Part shown: in pieces, positions 16,601 through 25,370 of the stretch
Numbering within the stretch: the first letter of the stretch is position 1
Layout of the letters: each line of letters opens with the position of its first letter
DNA from: Mycobacterium numidiamassiliense
Lineage (GTDB): Bacteria > Actinomycetota > Actinomycetes > Mycobacteriales > Mycobacteriaceae
Direction of reading: 5' to 3'
Length of the DNA: 64,000 nucleotides
Assembly: GCF_900157365.1 (NCBI RefSeq)
Contig: NZ_FUEZ01000003.1
Location: 1 to 64,000, forward strand
Made by a program: the position numbers and the translations under genes
Notes under the pieces: generated by a model
What the model was told of the DNA's origin: nothing
Seen by the model: the letters and a program-made list of their open reading frames with translations, nothing else
Databases searched by the model: none

Positions 16601-19600
16601 GTGTGCACGTGCGGCTGCCGGAGGAGCCGGAGCGCCACGTGTGGGCGGGCGAAGTCGGTACCACTGCCCACCCATGGCTCACCGACCATCAGGTTCACGC
16701 GGTGCCGGCGTTCCCCGGTGCCGCCTACTGCGAAATGGCGCTGGCCGCGGCGCGCGCGACGCTCGGCGAGGCGTCGGAGGTCTGTGACCTTCGCTTCGAA
16801 CAGATGTTGTTGCTCGACGACGAGACCCCGCTGAACTCCGACGCGTTGGTCCAGGCGCCCGGCGTCGCCGCCTTCGAGGTGCAAACCAACCACGAGGGGG
16901 AGCGGGCGCGACGGGCGTCGGCGACCCTGCGTGCCCTCGGCGAGATCATCCAGCCGCCCGCGCACGACGTCGCCGCCCTGCTCGCCGCGCACCCTCATCG
17001 GGTGGACGGTGATGAGCTGCGGCAGTGGTTCGACGACCGGGGTGTGCACTTCGGCTCGGCGTTCGCCGGGCTGACCGCCGCGCGCACCGTCGACAGAAAA
17101 GACGGCACCATTCTGGCGGAAGTGGAACTGCCGCAATCGATTCGCGCACAGCAGACCGGCTATGGCGCGCATCCGGCGCTGCTGGATGCATGCTTTCAAT
17201 CCGCAGCCGCCCATGCGCGCAGCCGTGATGTGGGCAACGGCGGCATGCTGTTGCCGTTGGGCGTGCGCCGCATACGCAGCTTCGGTCCGCTGCAGACCGC
17301 TCGCTACTGCCTGAGCCGGGTGACCGAAACACACCCGACCGGGATGGAAACCGATCTCGACGTATTCGACGAGAACGGGGCGGTGCTGCTGACCGTGCGT
17401 GGACTGCGGGTCGGCAGCGACGTCACCGAAAGTGGTGCCCGCCAACGGTTAATGGCCGAGCGCCTGCTGACGATCGACTGGCAGCAGCGCGAACTGCCCG
17501 CAGCGGCGGGTGGTGAGGCCGGGACGTGGCTGCTGCTCGTCACCTCCGATGCCGACGATCTCTTGCCGGCCGAATTGGCCGATGCGCTGAAAACTGAAGG
17601 CGCGCAATGTAAAACCGTGCGCTGGCAACAACACGACGCCGAGCAGCTGGGCCGCGAGCTGGCTGACGTCGGCGGCGTGGTGGTCCTGACCGGACCGGCG
17701 GCAGCCGGCAACGACGAGCAGTGTGCGAGCCGCGGCCGCGAGCAGGTTCGACAACTGGTGCGGATCGCGCGCCAGGTGACGGAATGCCGCGACGAGCCGC
17801 CTCGCCTGTATGTGGTGACCCGCAACACGCAGACGGTGTTGCCCGATGACCGGCCCAGTCTGGACCAGGCGGGACTGCGCGGGCTGATGCGGGTGATCGC
17901 CGCCGAACACACCCGGATGCGGGCCAGCCAGATCGACCTGGATGCGGGTACGGACGCCGCACAGGTGGCCCGCCAGCTGCTCGCGGGTTCGGGCGAAGAC
18001 GAGACCGCTTGGCGCGGCGGACAGTGGTACACGGCCCGGCTGCGCCCGGCCCCGTTGCGTCCGGACGAGCGGCGTACCGCCCCGGCCGACCCTCGGCACG
18101 AGGGCATGCGTCTGGAGATCAGCACCCCCGGTGACCTGCAAGGGCTGGAGCTCGTCGCGTTCGACCGCACCCCGCCGGGGCCGGGGCAGATCGAGGTGGC
18201 GGTGAGCGCCTCCAGTCTCAACTTCGCCGACGTGCTGATCGCCATGGGCCGATTCCCCAGCGTCGACGGGCGGCAACCGCGGCTGGGTATGGATTTCGCG
18301 GGCGTGGTGAGCGCGGTCGGGCCTGGCGTCACCGATCACCAGGTCGGCGACCGCGTCGGCGGTGTGTCCGAGAATGGTTGTTGGGCAACATTTGTCACCT
18401 GTGACGCCAACCTTGCCGTCACGCTTCCGTCCGGCTTGGACGCCGAGCAGGCCGCCGCGGCGACAACCGCGTACGCCACCGCCTGGTACGGCCTGCAGGA
18501 CATGGCCAGGATCAAGCCCGGGGAGCGCGTGCTGATCCACTCGGCGACCGGTGGCGTCGGACGGGCCGCGATGGCGATAGCCCGGTTGGCGGGGGCGGAG
18601 ATCTTCGCGACGGCGGGCAGCCCGCAGCGGCGTGCACTCCTGCACGACATGGGCGTCGAGCACGTCTATGACTCGCGCAGCACCGCATTCGCCGAGGAGA
18701 TCCGCCGCGACACCGACGGGTACGGCGTCGACGTCGTGCTCAACTCCGTCACCGGCGCCGCCCAACGCGCCGGCTTCGAACTGCTGGCGATCGGTGGCCG
18801 GTTCGTGGAGATCGGCAAGCGTGATGTCTACGGGGACACCCGCCTGGGCCTGTACCCATTCCGCCGCAACCTCACTTTCCACTATCTCGACCTGGCGCTG
18901 ATGGCCGCCAGTCATCCGCAGCAGGTAGGCGAGCTGCTGCGCACGGTGTACCGGCTCGTCGGCGACGGTGAGTTGCCCCCGCTCGAGCGCACCGTCTACC
19001 CACTTGCCGAGGCGGCCACGGCAATTCGGGTGATGGGCGCGGCCGAGCACACCGGCAAACTCCTCCTGTCCGTTCCGCACGAGGGACACAACACGGTGGT
19101 GGTCCCGCCGGAGGTGGCCAAGATCTTCCGCGACGACGGTGCCTACATCATCACCGGCGGCCTGGGCGGGCTCGGGCTGTTCCTGGCCAACCAGATGGGC
19201 AAGGCGGGTTGCGGCCGGATCGTGCTCACCGCCCGGTCCGCCCCGACTTCCAAGGCACAGCAAGCCGTTTCGCGAATCCGTGCCAGCGGGGTCGACGTCG
19301 TCGTGGAGTGCGGCAACATGGCCGAGGCCGACACCGCGGCCCGCGTGGTGGCCTCGGCGAAGGCCACCGGACTTCGGTTGCGTGGGGTGCTGCATGCCGC
19401 GGCGGTGGTCGAGGACGCCACACTGGCCAACATCACCGACGAGCTGATCGACCGCGACTGGGCGCCAAAGGTTTACGGCGCGTGGAACCTGCACAACGCG
19501 ACGCTCGACGAGCCGCTGGACTGGTTCTGCTGTTTCTCGTCGGCGGCCGCGTTGCTCGGCTCACCCGGTCAGGGCGCATACGCGGCGGCCAACAGCTGGG

Positions 19601-20184
19601 TGGACGGACTCACGCACTGGCGGCGCAGCCTCGGTCTGCCGGCACTTGCCATCGCGTGGGGGGCATGGGGCGAGGTCGGGCGCGCCACACACCTGGCGGA
19701 GGGCGGCCGCACCACGATGATCGCTCCCGACGAGGGTGCGGCGGCGTTCGAGGAACTCTTGCGCTTCGACCGTGGCTACACGGGCTACGTCCCGACCACC
19801 GGAATGCCGTGGCTGGCCGAATTGGTTGCGCACAGCCCGTTCGCCGAAGCCTTCCAGAACGCCCGGGGCGAGCGGGCCGACGCCAGCACCCTGCGCAACG
19901 AACTTCGGACACTATCGCAGGACGAATGGCCCACCCGGCTTCGGCGTCTGATCACCGAGCAGACCGGCCTGATCCTGCGCCGGGCGGTCGATCCCGACCG
20001 CCCGTTCGTCGAGCACGGACTGGACTCACTGGGCAATCTGGAGCTGCGGACCCGCATCGAAGCCGAGACCGGCATCCGGATCACGCCCAAAGCCATTGCC
20101 ACCCACAACACGGCCCACGCTTTGAGCCTGCACCTGGCCGAGACGCTGGTGGCCGATGAGGGCCGGTCGACGGCGACCGGATAG
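13615..20184 (+). CDS. Chimeric type I PKS: PpsA-like ACP-KS front, Mas-like DH-ER-KR-ACP back
   Basis: The protein is 2189 residues with a GTG start overlapping the ligase stop. Domains: N-terminal ACP (Ser43 in LGVGSRDAV), KS (about 98-525, Cys271 in DTACSSS), AT (about 628-930, Ser717 in GHSMGE, specificity block VASHH as in methylmalonyl-using PpsD and Mas), DH (about 1000-1280, [11 protein letters not shown]), ER (about 1500-1815, [11 protein letters not shown]), KR (about 1842-2010, TGGLGGLG), C-terminal ACP (about 2110-2180, [10 protein letters not shown]). The ACP-KS closely resembles PpsA, including [16 protein letters not shown] and the [13 protein letters not shown] block. From the DH onward the sequence tracks mycocerosic acid synthase ([13 protein letters not shown], then CEMALAAA). 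It would elongate a ligase-supplied acyl chain with a methylmalonyl unit and reduce it fully. Whether it is iterative like Mas or single-use like Pps modules cannot be read from sequence. Confidence 0.85.
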   Translation: MTTAVPDEAGLRRWLIEYLVTEIGCERDDVDSDAAFNDLGVGSRDAVVLSGELASVAGRAVSPLDFWQHPTINELVKFLTTPESESAAEGIPAERGWVDEPIAVIGLGCRFPGDISGPETFWRFLCEGRSSIAEVPAGRWQPYDDGSPEIATALAATTRWGSVLTDVDGFDAEFFEISPHEATAMDPQQRLLLEVAWEALEHAGIPAESLRRSQTGVFAGACATDYGYLAGTDLSRVDAWSNIGGALSIIANRLSYFLDLRGPSVAVDTACSSSLVAVHLAAQSLRAGDCDLAIAAGVNLLLSPAIFRSFDGAEALSPTGQCRSFDADADGFVRGEGCGAVVLKRVSDAVRDGDRVLAVIRGSAVNQDGRSNGLMAPNPAAQMAVLRAACANAGVAPHQVDYVETHGTGTLLGDPIEARALGTVLGRGRPEDVPLLIGAVKSNMGHLEGAAGIAGLIKAVLAVHRGHIPPNLNFATPNPHIPFQDMRLKVVAEQTDWPETGLPRRAGVSSFGFGGTNAHVVIEQAPAMDPVASQPDPAVSTLVVSGKTTERVASWASALAEWMDGDGADVALAEVAHTLNHHRPRHALFGTVCARDRKQAIAGLRALAEDKPADGVVAPHEGTSRPGIVFVYSGQGSQWAGMGRQLLADEPVFAEAVAKLEPIFVAQTGFSLQRVLAEGQAVTGIERIQPVLVGVQLALTTLWRSYGVEPDAVIGHSMGEVTAAVVAGALSVTDGLRVIATRSRLMARLAGQGAMALLESDAAATEKLLADYPQVSIAVYSSPSQTVIAGPPDQVDAVMAVVAADDRLARRIEVDVASHHRIVEPILPELRSELADLAPDEPAIPVISTTCDPDGDAPVFDADHWAANLRNPVRFSQAVATAGAKHATFIEVSPHPLLIHAINDALGASDDHHIVSSLQRDADDTWMFHSNLNASHTTDRPQTPHPPEPHPSLPTAPWHHTHHWIGAVAHRPRLAGDGEGSAAAGGRTVLVHPLLGVHVRLPEEPERHVWAGEVGTTAHPWLTDHQVHAVPAFPGAAYCEMALAAARATLGEASEVCDLRFEQMLLLDDETPLNSDALVQAPGVAAFEVQTNHEGERARRASATLRALGEIIQPPAHDVAALLAAHPHRVDGDELRQWFDDRGVHFGSAFAGLTAARTVDRKDGTILAEVELPQSIRAQQTGYGAHPALLDACFQSAAAHARSRDVGNGGMLLPLGVRRIRSFGPLQTARYCLSRVTETHPTGMETDLDVFDENGAVLLTVRGLRVGSDVTESGARQRLMAERLLTIDWQQRELPAAAGGEAGTWLLLVTSDADDLLPAELADALKTEGAQCKTVRWQQHDAEQLGRELADVGGVVVLTGPAAAGNDEQCASRGREQVRQLVRIARQVTECRDEPPRLYVVTRNTQTVLPDDRPSLDQAGLRGLMRVIAAEHTRMRASQIDLDAGTDAAQVARQLLAGSGEDETAWRGGQWYTARLRPAPLRPDERRTAPADPRHEGMRLEISTPGDLQGLELVAFDRTPPGPGQIEVAVSASSLNFADVLIAMGRFPSVDGRQPRLGMDFAGVVSAVGPGVTDHQVGDRVGGVSENGCWATFVTCDANLAVTLPSGLDAEQAAAATTAYATAWYGLQDMARIKPGERVLIHSATGGVGRAAMAIARLAGAEIFATAGSPQRRALLHDMGVEHVYDSRSTAFAEEIRRDTDGYGVDVVLNSVTGAAQRAGFELLAIGGRFVEIGKRDVYGDTRLGLYPFRRNLTFHYLDLALMAASHPQQVGELLRTVYRLVGDGELPPLERTVYPLAEAATAIRVMGAAEHTGKLLLSVPHEGHNTVVVPPEVAKIFRDDGAYIITGGLGGLGLFLANQMGKAGCGRIVLTARSAPTSKAQQAVSRIRASGVDVVVECGNMAEADTAARVVASAKATGLRLRGVLHAAAVVEDATLANITDELIDRDWAPKVYGAWNLHNATLDEPLDWFCCFSSAAALLGSPGQGAYAAANSWVDGLTHWRRSLGLPALAIAWGAWGEVGRATHLAEGGRTTMIAPDEGAAAFEELLRFDRGYTGYVPTTGMPWLAELVAHSPFAEAFQNARGERADASTLRNELRTLSQDEWPTRLRRLITEQTGLILRRAVDPDRPFVEHGLDSLGNLELRTRIEAETGIRITPKAIATHNTAHALSLHLAETLVADEGRSTATG

Positions 20185-20193
20185 GTACCGGGT

Positions 20194-21447
20194 TCAGCCC
20201 AGCCGGGTCGTCCGCACCGACACCCCGGCGGCGGCGAGCCTCGCCAGCAGCGGATCGCCCATTGCCGCAGCGGGAGTGAGCACTCCCCGTAACCCGGAGA
20301 GCCGGTCGCGATCGAGTGCCAGCGCCAGACCGCTTTCGCCGAGCAGTACCGACGTGCCCTGGTAGGCATCGCAGTTCTGCCCGAAGGTCGCCAGGTAGCG
20401 GGCGCCGGTCGTGGTGGTGCTGTAGGTCTCGACGGTGTAGTAACCACGTTTTCGCGCCGCAACGCCGGGTCCGGCGCCCGGCTTGGGCGTGATGAGTTCC
20501 ACGAGTCGTCGAGGCAACCGGCGGAAGTATCGATTGCCCAGGCCGTTGGCGGCCCCCAGGGACGCCGTCACAATCGCGGATGCTACCGGTGCCGCGAACG
20601 AGCGGCCCAGGCTCAACGCCTCCGCATAGCGGAACCGCCTACCGTACGACCAGTCTTGTAATGCGTTGCTACGTCGGACTATTCGGGCGTTGTAGGGGCC
20701 CATGACAAATCCACCGACCCAGAAGCCGTCGAGTTCGGGTGCGACGTTGCGCCCTCGACGCCACCCGAAGTCGCGCTGCCGCCCGAGTTCCGGTTCGGCT
20801 TCTCGGTCGGTGGTGAACGTGTAGGGGTCGTTGATGATCCTGCGGGCCTGCGCATCACCCGATGCGGTGCGCATCGTTCCGAGTAGCGACGCGACCGTGC
20901 CACCGGATGCCCCGAGCTGGTTGAACGAGCGCAGCACCAACGTCGTGTCGGTGAGTTCTCCGGTGCCGTCCTGCACCGCTCGGCGGTACAGCTGGTAAGC
21001 GTTGAGATCCGAAGGGACCGAATCAAATCCGCACGAGACGACGATCCTCGCGCCGGTATCGACGGCCTGTTTGTGGTACAGGTCGATGCTGTCCCGGACG
21101 AACATCAGCTCACCGGTCAGATCGGCATAGTCGGTTCCGGCCGTGGCGCAGGCCGCCACCAGGGGCAGACCATATTGTGCGTAGGGTCCCACGGTCGTCA
21201 CCACCACCTGGGTCCGCTCGGCCACCGCCGCCAGCGTCGACGGCTGGGATGCGTCGGCGACGAGCAGCGGCCAGTCCTGTGCGGCCGGGCCCAGCGCCTG
21301 CCGCACGGCCCGCAGCCGTCCGGTGTCGCGACCGGCCAGCGCGATGCGTGCCTGCGCACCTTGGCGCGCGAGGTATTCGGCGGTCAGCCGGCCGGAATAG
21401 CCGGTGGCGCCGTACAACACGATGTCGAACTCACGCTCGGTGTTCAC
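20194..21447 (-). CDS. Trans-acting enoyl reductase, Rv2953-like
   Basis: The protein is 417 residues, starting at GTG 21447, three bases after the papA5 stop. It opens with a dinucleotide-binding fold, LYGATGYSGRLTAEYLA near residue 12, typical of saccharopine-dehydrogenase-like reductases. The M. tuberculosis homologue Rv2953 acts in trans with PpsD, which lacks its own enoyl reductase domain, in phthiocerol and phenolphthiocerol assembly. PpsD here also lacks an ER, so the same partnership is expected. It is the last gene of the minus-strand operon and converges on the chimeric PKS with nine bases between stops. In M. tuberculosis Rv2953 is separated from papA5 by mas, fadD28, mmpL7 and other genes, so its position directly after papA5 is a rearranged order. 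Confidence 0.85.
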   Translation of the reverse strand: MNTEREFDIVLYGATGYSGRLTAEYLARQGAQARIALAGRDTGRLRAVRQALGPAAQDWPLLVADASQPSTLAAVAERTQVVVTTVGPYAQYGLPLVAACATAGTDYADLTGELMFVRDSIDLYHKQAVDTGARIVVSCGFDSVPSDLNAYQLYRRAVQDGTGELTDTTLVLRSFNQLGASGGTVASLLGTMRTASGDAQARRIINDPYTFTTDREAEPELGRQRDFGWRRGRNVAPELDGFWVGGFVMGPYNARIVRRSNALQDWSYGRRFRYAEALSLGRSFAAPVASAIVTASLGAANGLGNRYFRRLPRRLVELITPKPGAGPGVAARKRGYYTVETYSTTTTGARYLATFGQNCDAYQGTSVLLGESGLALALDRDRLSGLRGVLTPAAAMGDPLLARLAAAGVSVRTTRLG

Positions 21448-21450
21448 GCG

Positions 21451-22707
21451 TCACTCCGTGAACCAGCTGTCTTCGGCGGGCGCTTCGCACAGCAGGGAAT
21501 GGATTCCCTCGAGGGACTTCTCGGGTGCGGGCAGGTTCGAGTGGTGTTCGATCACCAGTTGGCCGGCGAACGTCACGCACGTGTAGAGATCGATCGGGGC
21601 GCGGGGCGCGAAGTAAAACTCGCCACAGACGTCGCTGAGCTGAAGGCCCTCCGGTGTGCGCAGGCCGGGGATCCAACCGACGTCGGTGCACATCACGAAC
21701 GGGGGGAGCCCCGGCAGCGACCCTTCGTATTGCAATTGGAAGTGCAGCGACGATTGCTGGATCAGGCCTTCGGACAGGTCGGACCGAAACGCGTCAACCA
21801 CGCCGCGGGCCAGGTCGACGAGTTCGGTCTCAGGCCCAATCTCGGCCAGGTAGCTCGCCAACCCCAGTGGCAGTGTGCTTTCCGTCGCGCCGACCGGGGG
21901 CGTCAGGTGATAGCGCAGGTCGACCGGGTAGAAGTAGGGAATCGGAATGTGCGGCGTGTTGCGCAGTTCCCACTCGGCCAGCAGGATGGCCGCGGCCACC
22001 AGGGAGTTGAGGCTGACCTCGTTGGCGCGCCCCAGCTCAACCAGGTCCGATGTCTCCTGCTCGGTGAGCCGGATGCCGGCCACTGGAATGGCTTGAATCT
22101 CATCGGGATTCGACGGCAGGATCGGCTTCGCCGGCGCGGGCAAGTCGTAAGCGAACGCCGCCGGGAAAAGCCGTTCGAGGCCGGAACGCTCTTGCTTGGC
22201 CACGCCACGCTGTTCGAGCAACGACTCGAGTGGCTCGGGCGCGGGCTGTGCCGCCACCGGCCCGGTATCGCCGGTGGTCACCACGTCCGTATAGAGGGAG
22301 AGCAGCTCTTCGAAGAGACCGAACACATGGTGCCCGTCGGCCAGGGAGTGGTGCGCGAACAGCGTCAGTTCGCTTTGTTCGCTGCCGACTTTCAGCCGAA
22401 GATTCAGCAGGGATTGGCCCTGGTCCAGGCGCATACCCGAGATCGCAGACTCCGAGGTGTTCTCGTCGACGATCCACATCCCCGGGTGCATGGTGTCTTC
22501 GGCGACTATGTGGTGCCGGCCGTCGTCGGCCTTCTCGAGGTGGCCGGCGAAGATCGGATGCGACTGCAGGAGCGCATCGAAGGCGTCCGCCATCGCGTCG
22601 ATGTCGACGTCGCCGATGACCTTGAGGGTCAACCCGAAATAGGTCTCATTGGCCGCGAACACTTCTTCGCTGTGAGCGAGCTTGCGGATCACCGATCCGG
22701 AAAACAC
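21451..22707 (-). CDS. papA5: PapA5-type acyltransferase of DIM assembly
   Basis: The protein is 418 residues. The GTG at 22707 is chosen because GGGGAGG lies just upstream and because FSGSVIRKLAHSEE matches the start of PapA5; a longer frame runs upstream through drrC on the same strand but has no matching family sequence. The catalytic HHSLADG (His119-His120, Asp124) is intact, as in condensation-type acyltransferases. PapA5 transfers methyl-branched acyl chains from the Mas ACP onto the hydroxyls of phthiocerol. Fourteen bases separate it from the drrC stop, and it is followed at once by the enoyl reductase gene. Because the ppsA/B fusion may leave fewer hydroxyls on the product, the number of acyl groups this enzyme adds may differ from true DIM. 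Confidence 0.92.
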   Translation of the reverse strand: MFSGSVIRKLAHSEEVFAANETYFGLTLKVIGDVDIDAMADAFDALLQSHPIFAGHLEKADDGRHHIVAEDTMHPGMWIVDENTSESAISGMRLDQGQSLLNLRLKVGSEQSELTLFAHHSLADGHHVFGLFEELLSLYTDVVTTGDTGPVAAQPAPEPLESLLEQRGVAKQERSGLERLFPAAFAYDLPAPAKPILPSNPDEIQAIPVAGIRLTEQETSDLVELGRANEVSLNSLVAAAILLAEWELRNTPHIPIPYFYPVDLRYHLTPPVGATESTLPLGLASYLAEIGPETELVDLARGVVDAFRSDLSEGLIQQSSLHFQLQYEGSLPGLPPFVMCTDVGWIPGLRTPEGLQLSDVCGEFYFAPRAPIDLYTCVTFAGQLVIEHHSNLPAPEKSLEGIHSLLCEAPAEDSWFTE

Positions 22708-22721
22708 TGCTGATCCTCCCC

Positions 22722-23555
22722 TTATCTGCGCGTGCTGGCCTGTCGATAGCCCCGGAGGGTCGGTGCTATGCACACCGCGGTGATGCCGCCGACCCATAGC
22801 AGCGTGGCGATCATCGGCCCGCGCACCGGGCCGCCGAGCGACAGTCCGCGCATCGCGTCGATCGCGTAGCTGATCGGCTGGTGCGCGACCACCGGCCGTA
22901 CCCACTTCGGAAATTGGTCCAGGGGCAAGAACCCGGTCGAGAAGAGGACGGCCAGCAGGTGCACGAGCGTAATCGCCTCGAGGAGAAAGTTTCTCGACGC
23001 ATACCAGGCAATCGTGGTGATGAGGGTCGCGAAGGCGAGTCCGAAGAGCACCGGAACGGCCAGCCACGCCAAGGTCGCAAGCACGCCCTGCTGGAAGCGG
23101 AAACCAAGGATCATGCCCGCGGCCACCACGACCACCGTCGTGATCATGGTCCGAACAATCTCGGCGGCGATCCGCGAACAGATTCCCGACGCACGGTGCA
23201 CGGGCACCACCCACAGCCGGCGCAGCAGTCCGTCGTCACGCTCCCCGATGAGGCCGATCGCACCGACCGCCGATCCGTTGATCGCGGCGGCCAGCGCGTT
23301 CATCGGGACGGTACCGTACAGGGCGCTGTGCCCGGTGATCTGCGAAATTGCGTGGCCCAGAACAATATTCAACGTGATCAAGAAAAGGACGGGTAACGCC
23401 GTCACCATGATCACGGTGGTGAGGTCGCGCGCCCACTTCAGCAGTATCCGCCGCGTCTGCACCAATGTTTGCGGAAGCAGCACCCGCGCGGAATTCTCGT
23501 GGACGCGGCGGTCCGCACTGCGCGGCGCGGTCTCCTCGTAGACCAGAGTCATCAT
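22722..23555 (-). CDS. drrC: DrrC-type ABC transporter permease
   Basis: The protein is 277 residues. The ATG at 23555 overlaps the drrB stop (ATGA), which makes it the natural start; an upstream in-frame start would reach into drrB. It has about six membrane segments and the block PVHRASGICSRI conserved in DrrC. It pairs with DrrB and the ATPase DrrA in an ABC-2 type exporter needed for DIM transport, together with MmpL7, which is not in this window. Position between drrB and papA5 is the same as in M. tuberculosis. Confidence 0.9.
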   Translation of the reverse strand: MMTLVYEETAPRSADRRVHENSARVLLPQTLVQTRRILLKWARDLTTVIMVTALPVLFLITLNIVLGHAISQITGHSALYGTVPMNALAAAINGSAVGAIGLIGERDDGLLRRLWVVPVHRASGICSRIAAEIVRTMITTVVVVAAGMILGFRFQQGVLATLAWLAVPVLFGLAFATLITTIAWYASRNFLLEAITLVHLLAVLFSTGFLPLDQFPKWVRPVVAHQPISYAIDAMRGLSLGGPVRGPMIATLLWVGGITAVCIAPTLRGYRQASTRR

Positions 23556-24364
23556 GCCCGCCTTGACAAAATGAGTGCGGCCGCCGGTATCAGGACCGCG
23601 GTCAATCCGGATAACCACGCCAGCGTCGGCGCCACATCCGACCAGCTAACCGCCGCGTTGAACGGCGCGGTGTCGCCGGCCAGGGCGTGCATGGTCTTGA
23701 CGAACTCGGAGATCGGCTGGTTGCGGACGAACGCCTGAACCCAGTGCGGAAACTGCTCCACCGGTTGAACACCGACGGACAGCAGTCCGAAGATCAACGG
23801 CGGCAGGGTCAGCACGGGAGCCATGGCCTCGGGATTGCGGCTCCCGGTGCCGATCAGGTCGGCAAGGAAGGACAGCACCGCTCCGATCACGAGCACCAGC
23901 ACGCAAAAGGCAACGGTGTCGACGGCCGAGCCGCGAAAGCGAAACCCGATGACGTGACCGCTGATGACGGCCACCGTCAGCGCAACCGTGCACCGGTATA
24001 CCGCGGCCGAAATGCGTGCGGCCACCGGCGTAAACGGCGCGATCGGCATGGACCTGAACCGTCGGTTGATGCCCTGGACCGAGTCCGTCGCCGCGCGAAA
24101 TGCGGTCGACATCGCGGCGAACGTGATGGCTTCCAGGGCGATCAACGGCATCAGGTACTGCGCGTAGCTGCTGGAGACGCCCCTGGTGGCAGTGCCCATG
24201 ATCTCGTGCAACGGGATGTAGAAGCCGGCCGTGAACACCACCGAGGCCGCGATGGTGACGACGACCTCACCGTTGCGCAGGGTCGGGGCGATGAAGCGGT
24301 TGGTGAGCACCCACCACTGAGTGCGCATCGACGGGTGGGGTCGCGCGACGCCCGGGGCGGTCAA
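23552..24364 (-). CDS. drrB: DrrB-type ABC transporter permease
   Basis: The protein is 270 residues from a TTG at 24364 that overlaps the drrA stop (TTGA); an ATG at 24328 would give 258 residues. The longer upstream open frame crosses drrA and is not supported. It has about six membrane segments and family blocks FRAATDSVQGINRRFRSMPI and FVRNQPISEFV. It is an ABC-2 type membrane component working with DrrA and DrrC in export of DIM-like lipids. Overlaps on both sides indicate translational coupling through the drr genes. Confidence 0.88.
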   Translation of the reverse strand: MTAPGVARPHPSMRTQWWVLTNRFIAPTLRNGEVVVTIAASVVFTAGFYIPLHEIMGTATRGVSSSYAQYLMPLIALEAITFAAMSTAFRAATDSVQGINRRFRSMPIAPFTPVAARISAAVYRCTVALTVAVISGHVIGFRFRGSAVDTVAFCVLVLVIGAVLSFLADLIGTGSRNPEAMAPVLTLPPLIFGLLSVGVQPVEQFPHWVQAFVRNQPISEFVKTMHALAGDTAPFNAAVSWSDVAPTLAWLSGLTAVLIPAAALILSRRA

Positions 24365-25359
24365 CTGACCACCTCGGCGACCGGCGTACGCGGCTGGGGT
24401 GAATCGTCTGTCAGCGCAAGGAATACGTCGTCCAACGACGGGCGCCGCAGAGCAATGTCGGCGACGGCGATGTTGGCCGCGGCGAGCCGCCCGACTGCCT
24501 CGAGCAGCGTGTTGGCGCCATCCGGGGCCGGCAGGGTGATCCGATCGGATTCGGGCGTCAGGGCGGCCCGGTTCTTCTCCGGCAGCAGCGAGCCGAGCGT
24601 CTCGGCGATCGCCGGCAGATCGTGCAGATCCCGCGGAACGATCTCGCAGAAGCTGCCGCCCGTGCGCGCCTTGAGCTGGTCGGCCGTTCCCTCGGCGATG
24701 ACCCGCCCATGGTCGATGACGACGATCCGGTCGGCCAGCGCGTCGGCTTCCTCGAGGTACTGCGTGGTCAGCAGCGTGGCGATGCCGCGGCCCTTGAAAT
24801 TGCTGACCAGATCCCAAATGCTCTGCCGGCTACGGGGATCCAGGCCCGTGGTCGGCTCGTCCAGGAAGACCACTTGGGGCGGTACCACCAAACCGCAGGC
24901 GATGTCGATGCGTCGACGCATCCCACCCGAGTACGTCTTCACGCGCCGATTCGCGGCATACACCAGATCGAATTCTTCGATGAGTTCGTCGGCGCGCTGG
25001 CGCGCGGCCGATTTTTTCAAGCCGAACAGGCGACCGAACATGAAGAGGTTTTCCAGGCCGGTCAGGGTTTCGTCGATCGCCACCTGCTGGCCGGTGAGCA
25101 TGATGGAACGACGCACGCCGGCCGGCTCGGACACGACGTCATAGCCGGCCACCACCGCGCGGCCCCGATCCGGGCGGCTCAGGGTCGACAGGATGTCCAC
25201 GAGCGTGGTCTTGCCCGCCCCGTTGGGCCCGAGCAGGCCCAGCACCTCACCGCGACCGACTTCGAAGCTGACCTCGTGCAGGGCGACAAAGTCCCCGAAC
25301 GCCTTGTGCACCTTGTCCACGACGATAGCCTTGTCAAAGGTGTTCTGTGCCTTGCTCAT
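24361..25359 (-). CDS. drrA: DrrA-type ABC transporter ATP-binding protein
   Basis: The protein is 332 residues. Walker A is GPNGAGKTT near residue 43, the signature is YSGGMRRRID near 137, and Walker B is VVFLDEPTTGLD near 156. It matches DrrA of the daunorubicin-resistance family used for DIM export in mycobacteria, including the run SEPAGVRRSIMLTGQQVA. The ATG lies 11 bases after the ppsE stop and GAGGGGA overlaps that stop as a ribosome binding site, so it is read from the pps transcript. It supplies energy to the DrrB/DrrC channel at the cytoplasmic membrane. Confidence 0.93.
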   Translation of the reverse strand: MSKAQNTFDKAIVVDKVHKAFGDFVALHEVSFEVGRGEVLGLLGPNGAGKTTLVDILSTLSRPDRGRAVVAGYDVVSEPAGVRRSIMLTGQQVAIDETLTGLENLFMFGRLFGLKKSAARQRADELIEEFDLVYAANRRVKTYSGGMRRRIDIACGLVVPPQVVFLDEPTTGLDPRSRQSIWDLVSNFKGRGIATLLTTQYLEEADALADRIVVIDHGRVIAEGTADQLKARTGGSFCEIVPRDLHDLPAIAETLGSLLPEKNRAALTPESDRITLPAPDGANTLLEAVGRLAAANIAVADIALRRPSLDDVFLALTDDSPQPRTPVAEVVS

Positions 25360-25370
25360 CGAGCGTCCCC

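Noticed and set aside
17449..19494. A 681-codon minus-strand frame within the chimeric PKS
   Set aside because: It lies opposite ER and KR domains with intact motifs on the plus strand, so it is a codon-bias shadow.
13615..20184. Calling the plus-strand PKS simply mas or ppsA
   Set aside because: The front half fits PpsA and the back half fits Mas, so either symbol would mislead.
21451..23214. A 587-residue version of PapA5 starting inside drrC
   Set aside because: The first 169 residues are out-of-frame drrC sequence. The GTG at 22707 has a strong ribosome binding site and matches the known PapA5 start.
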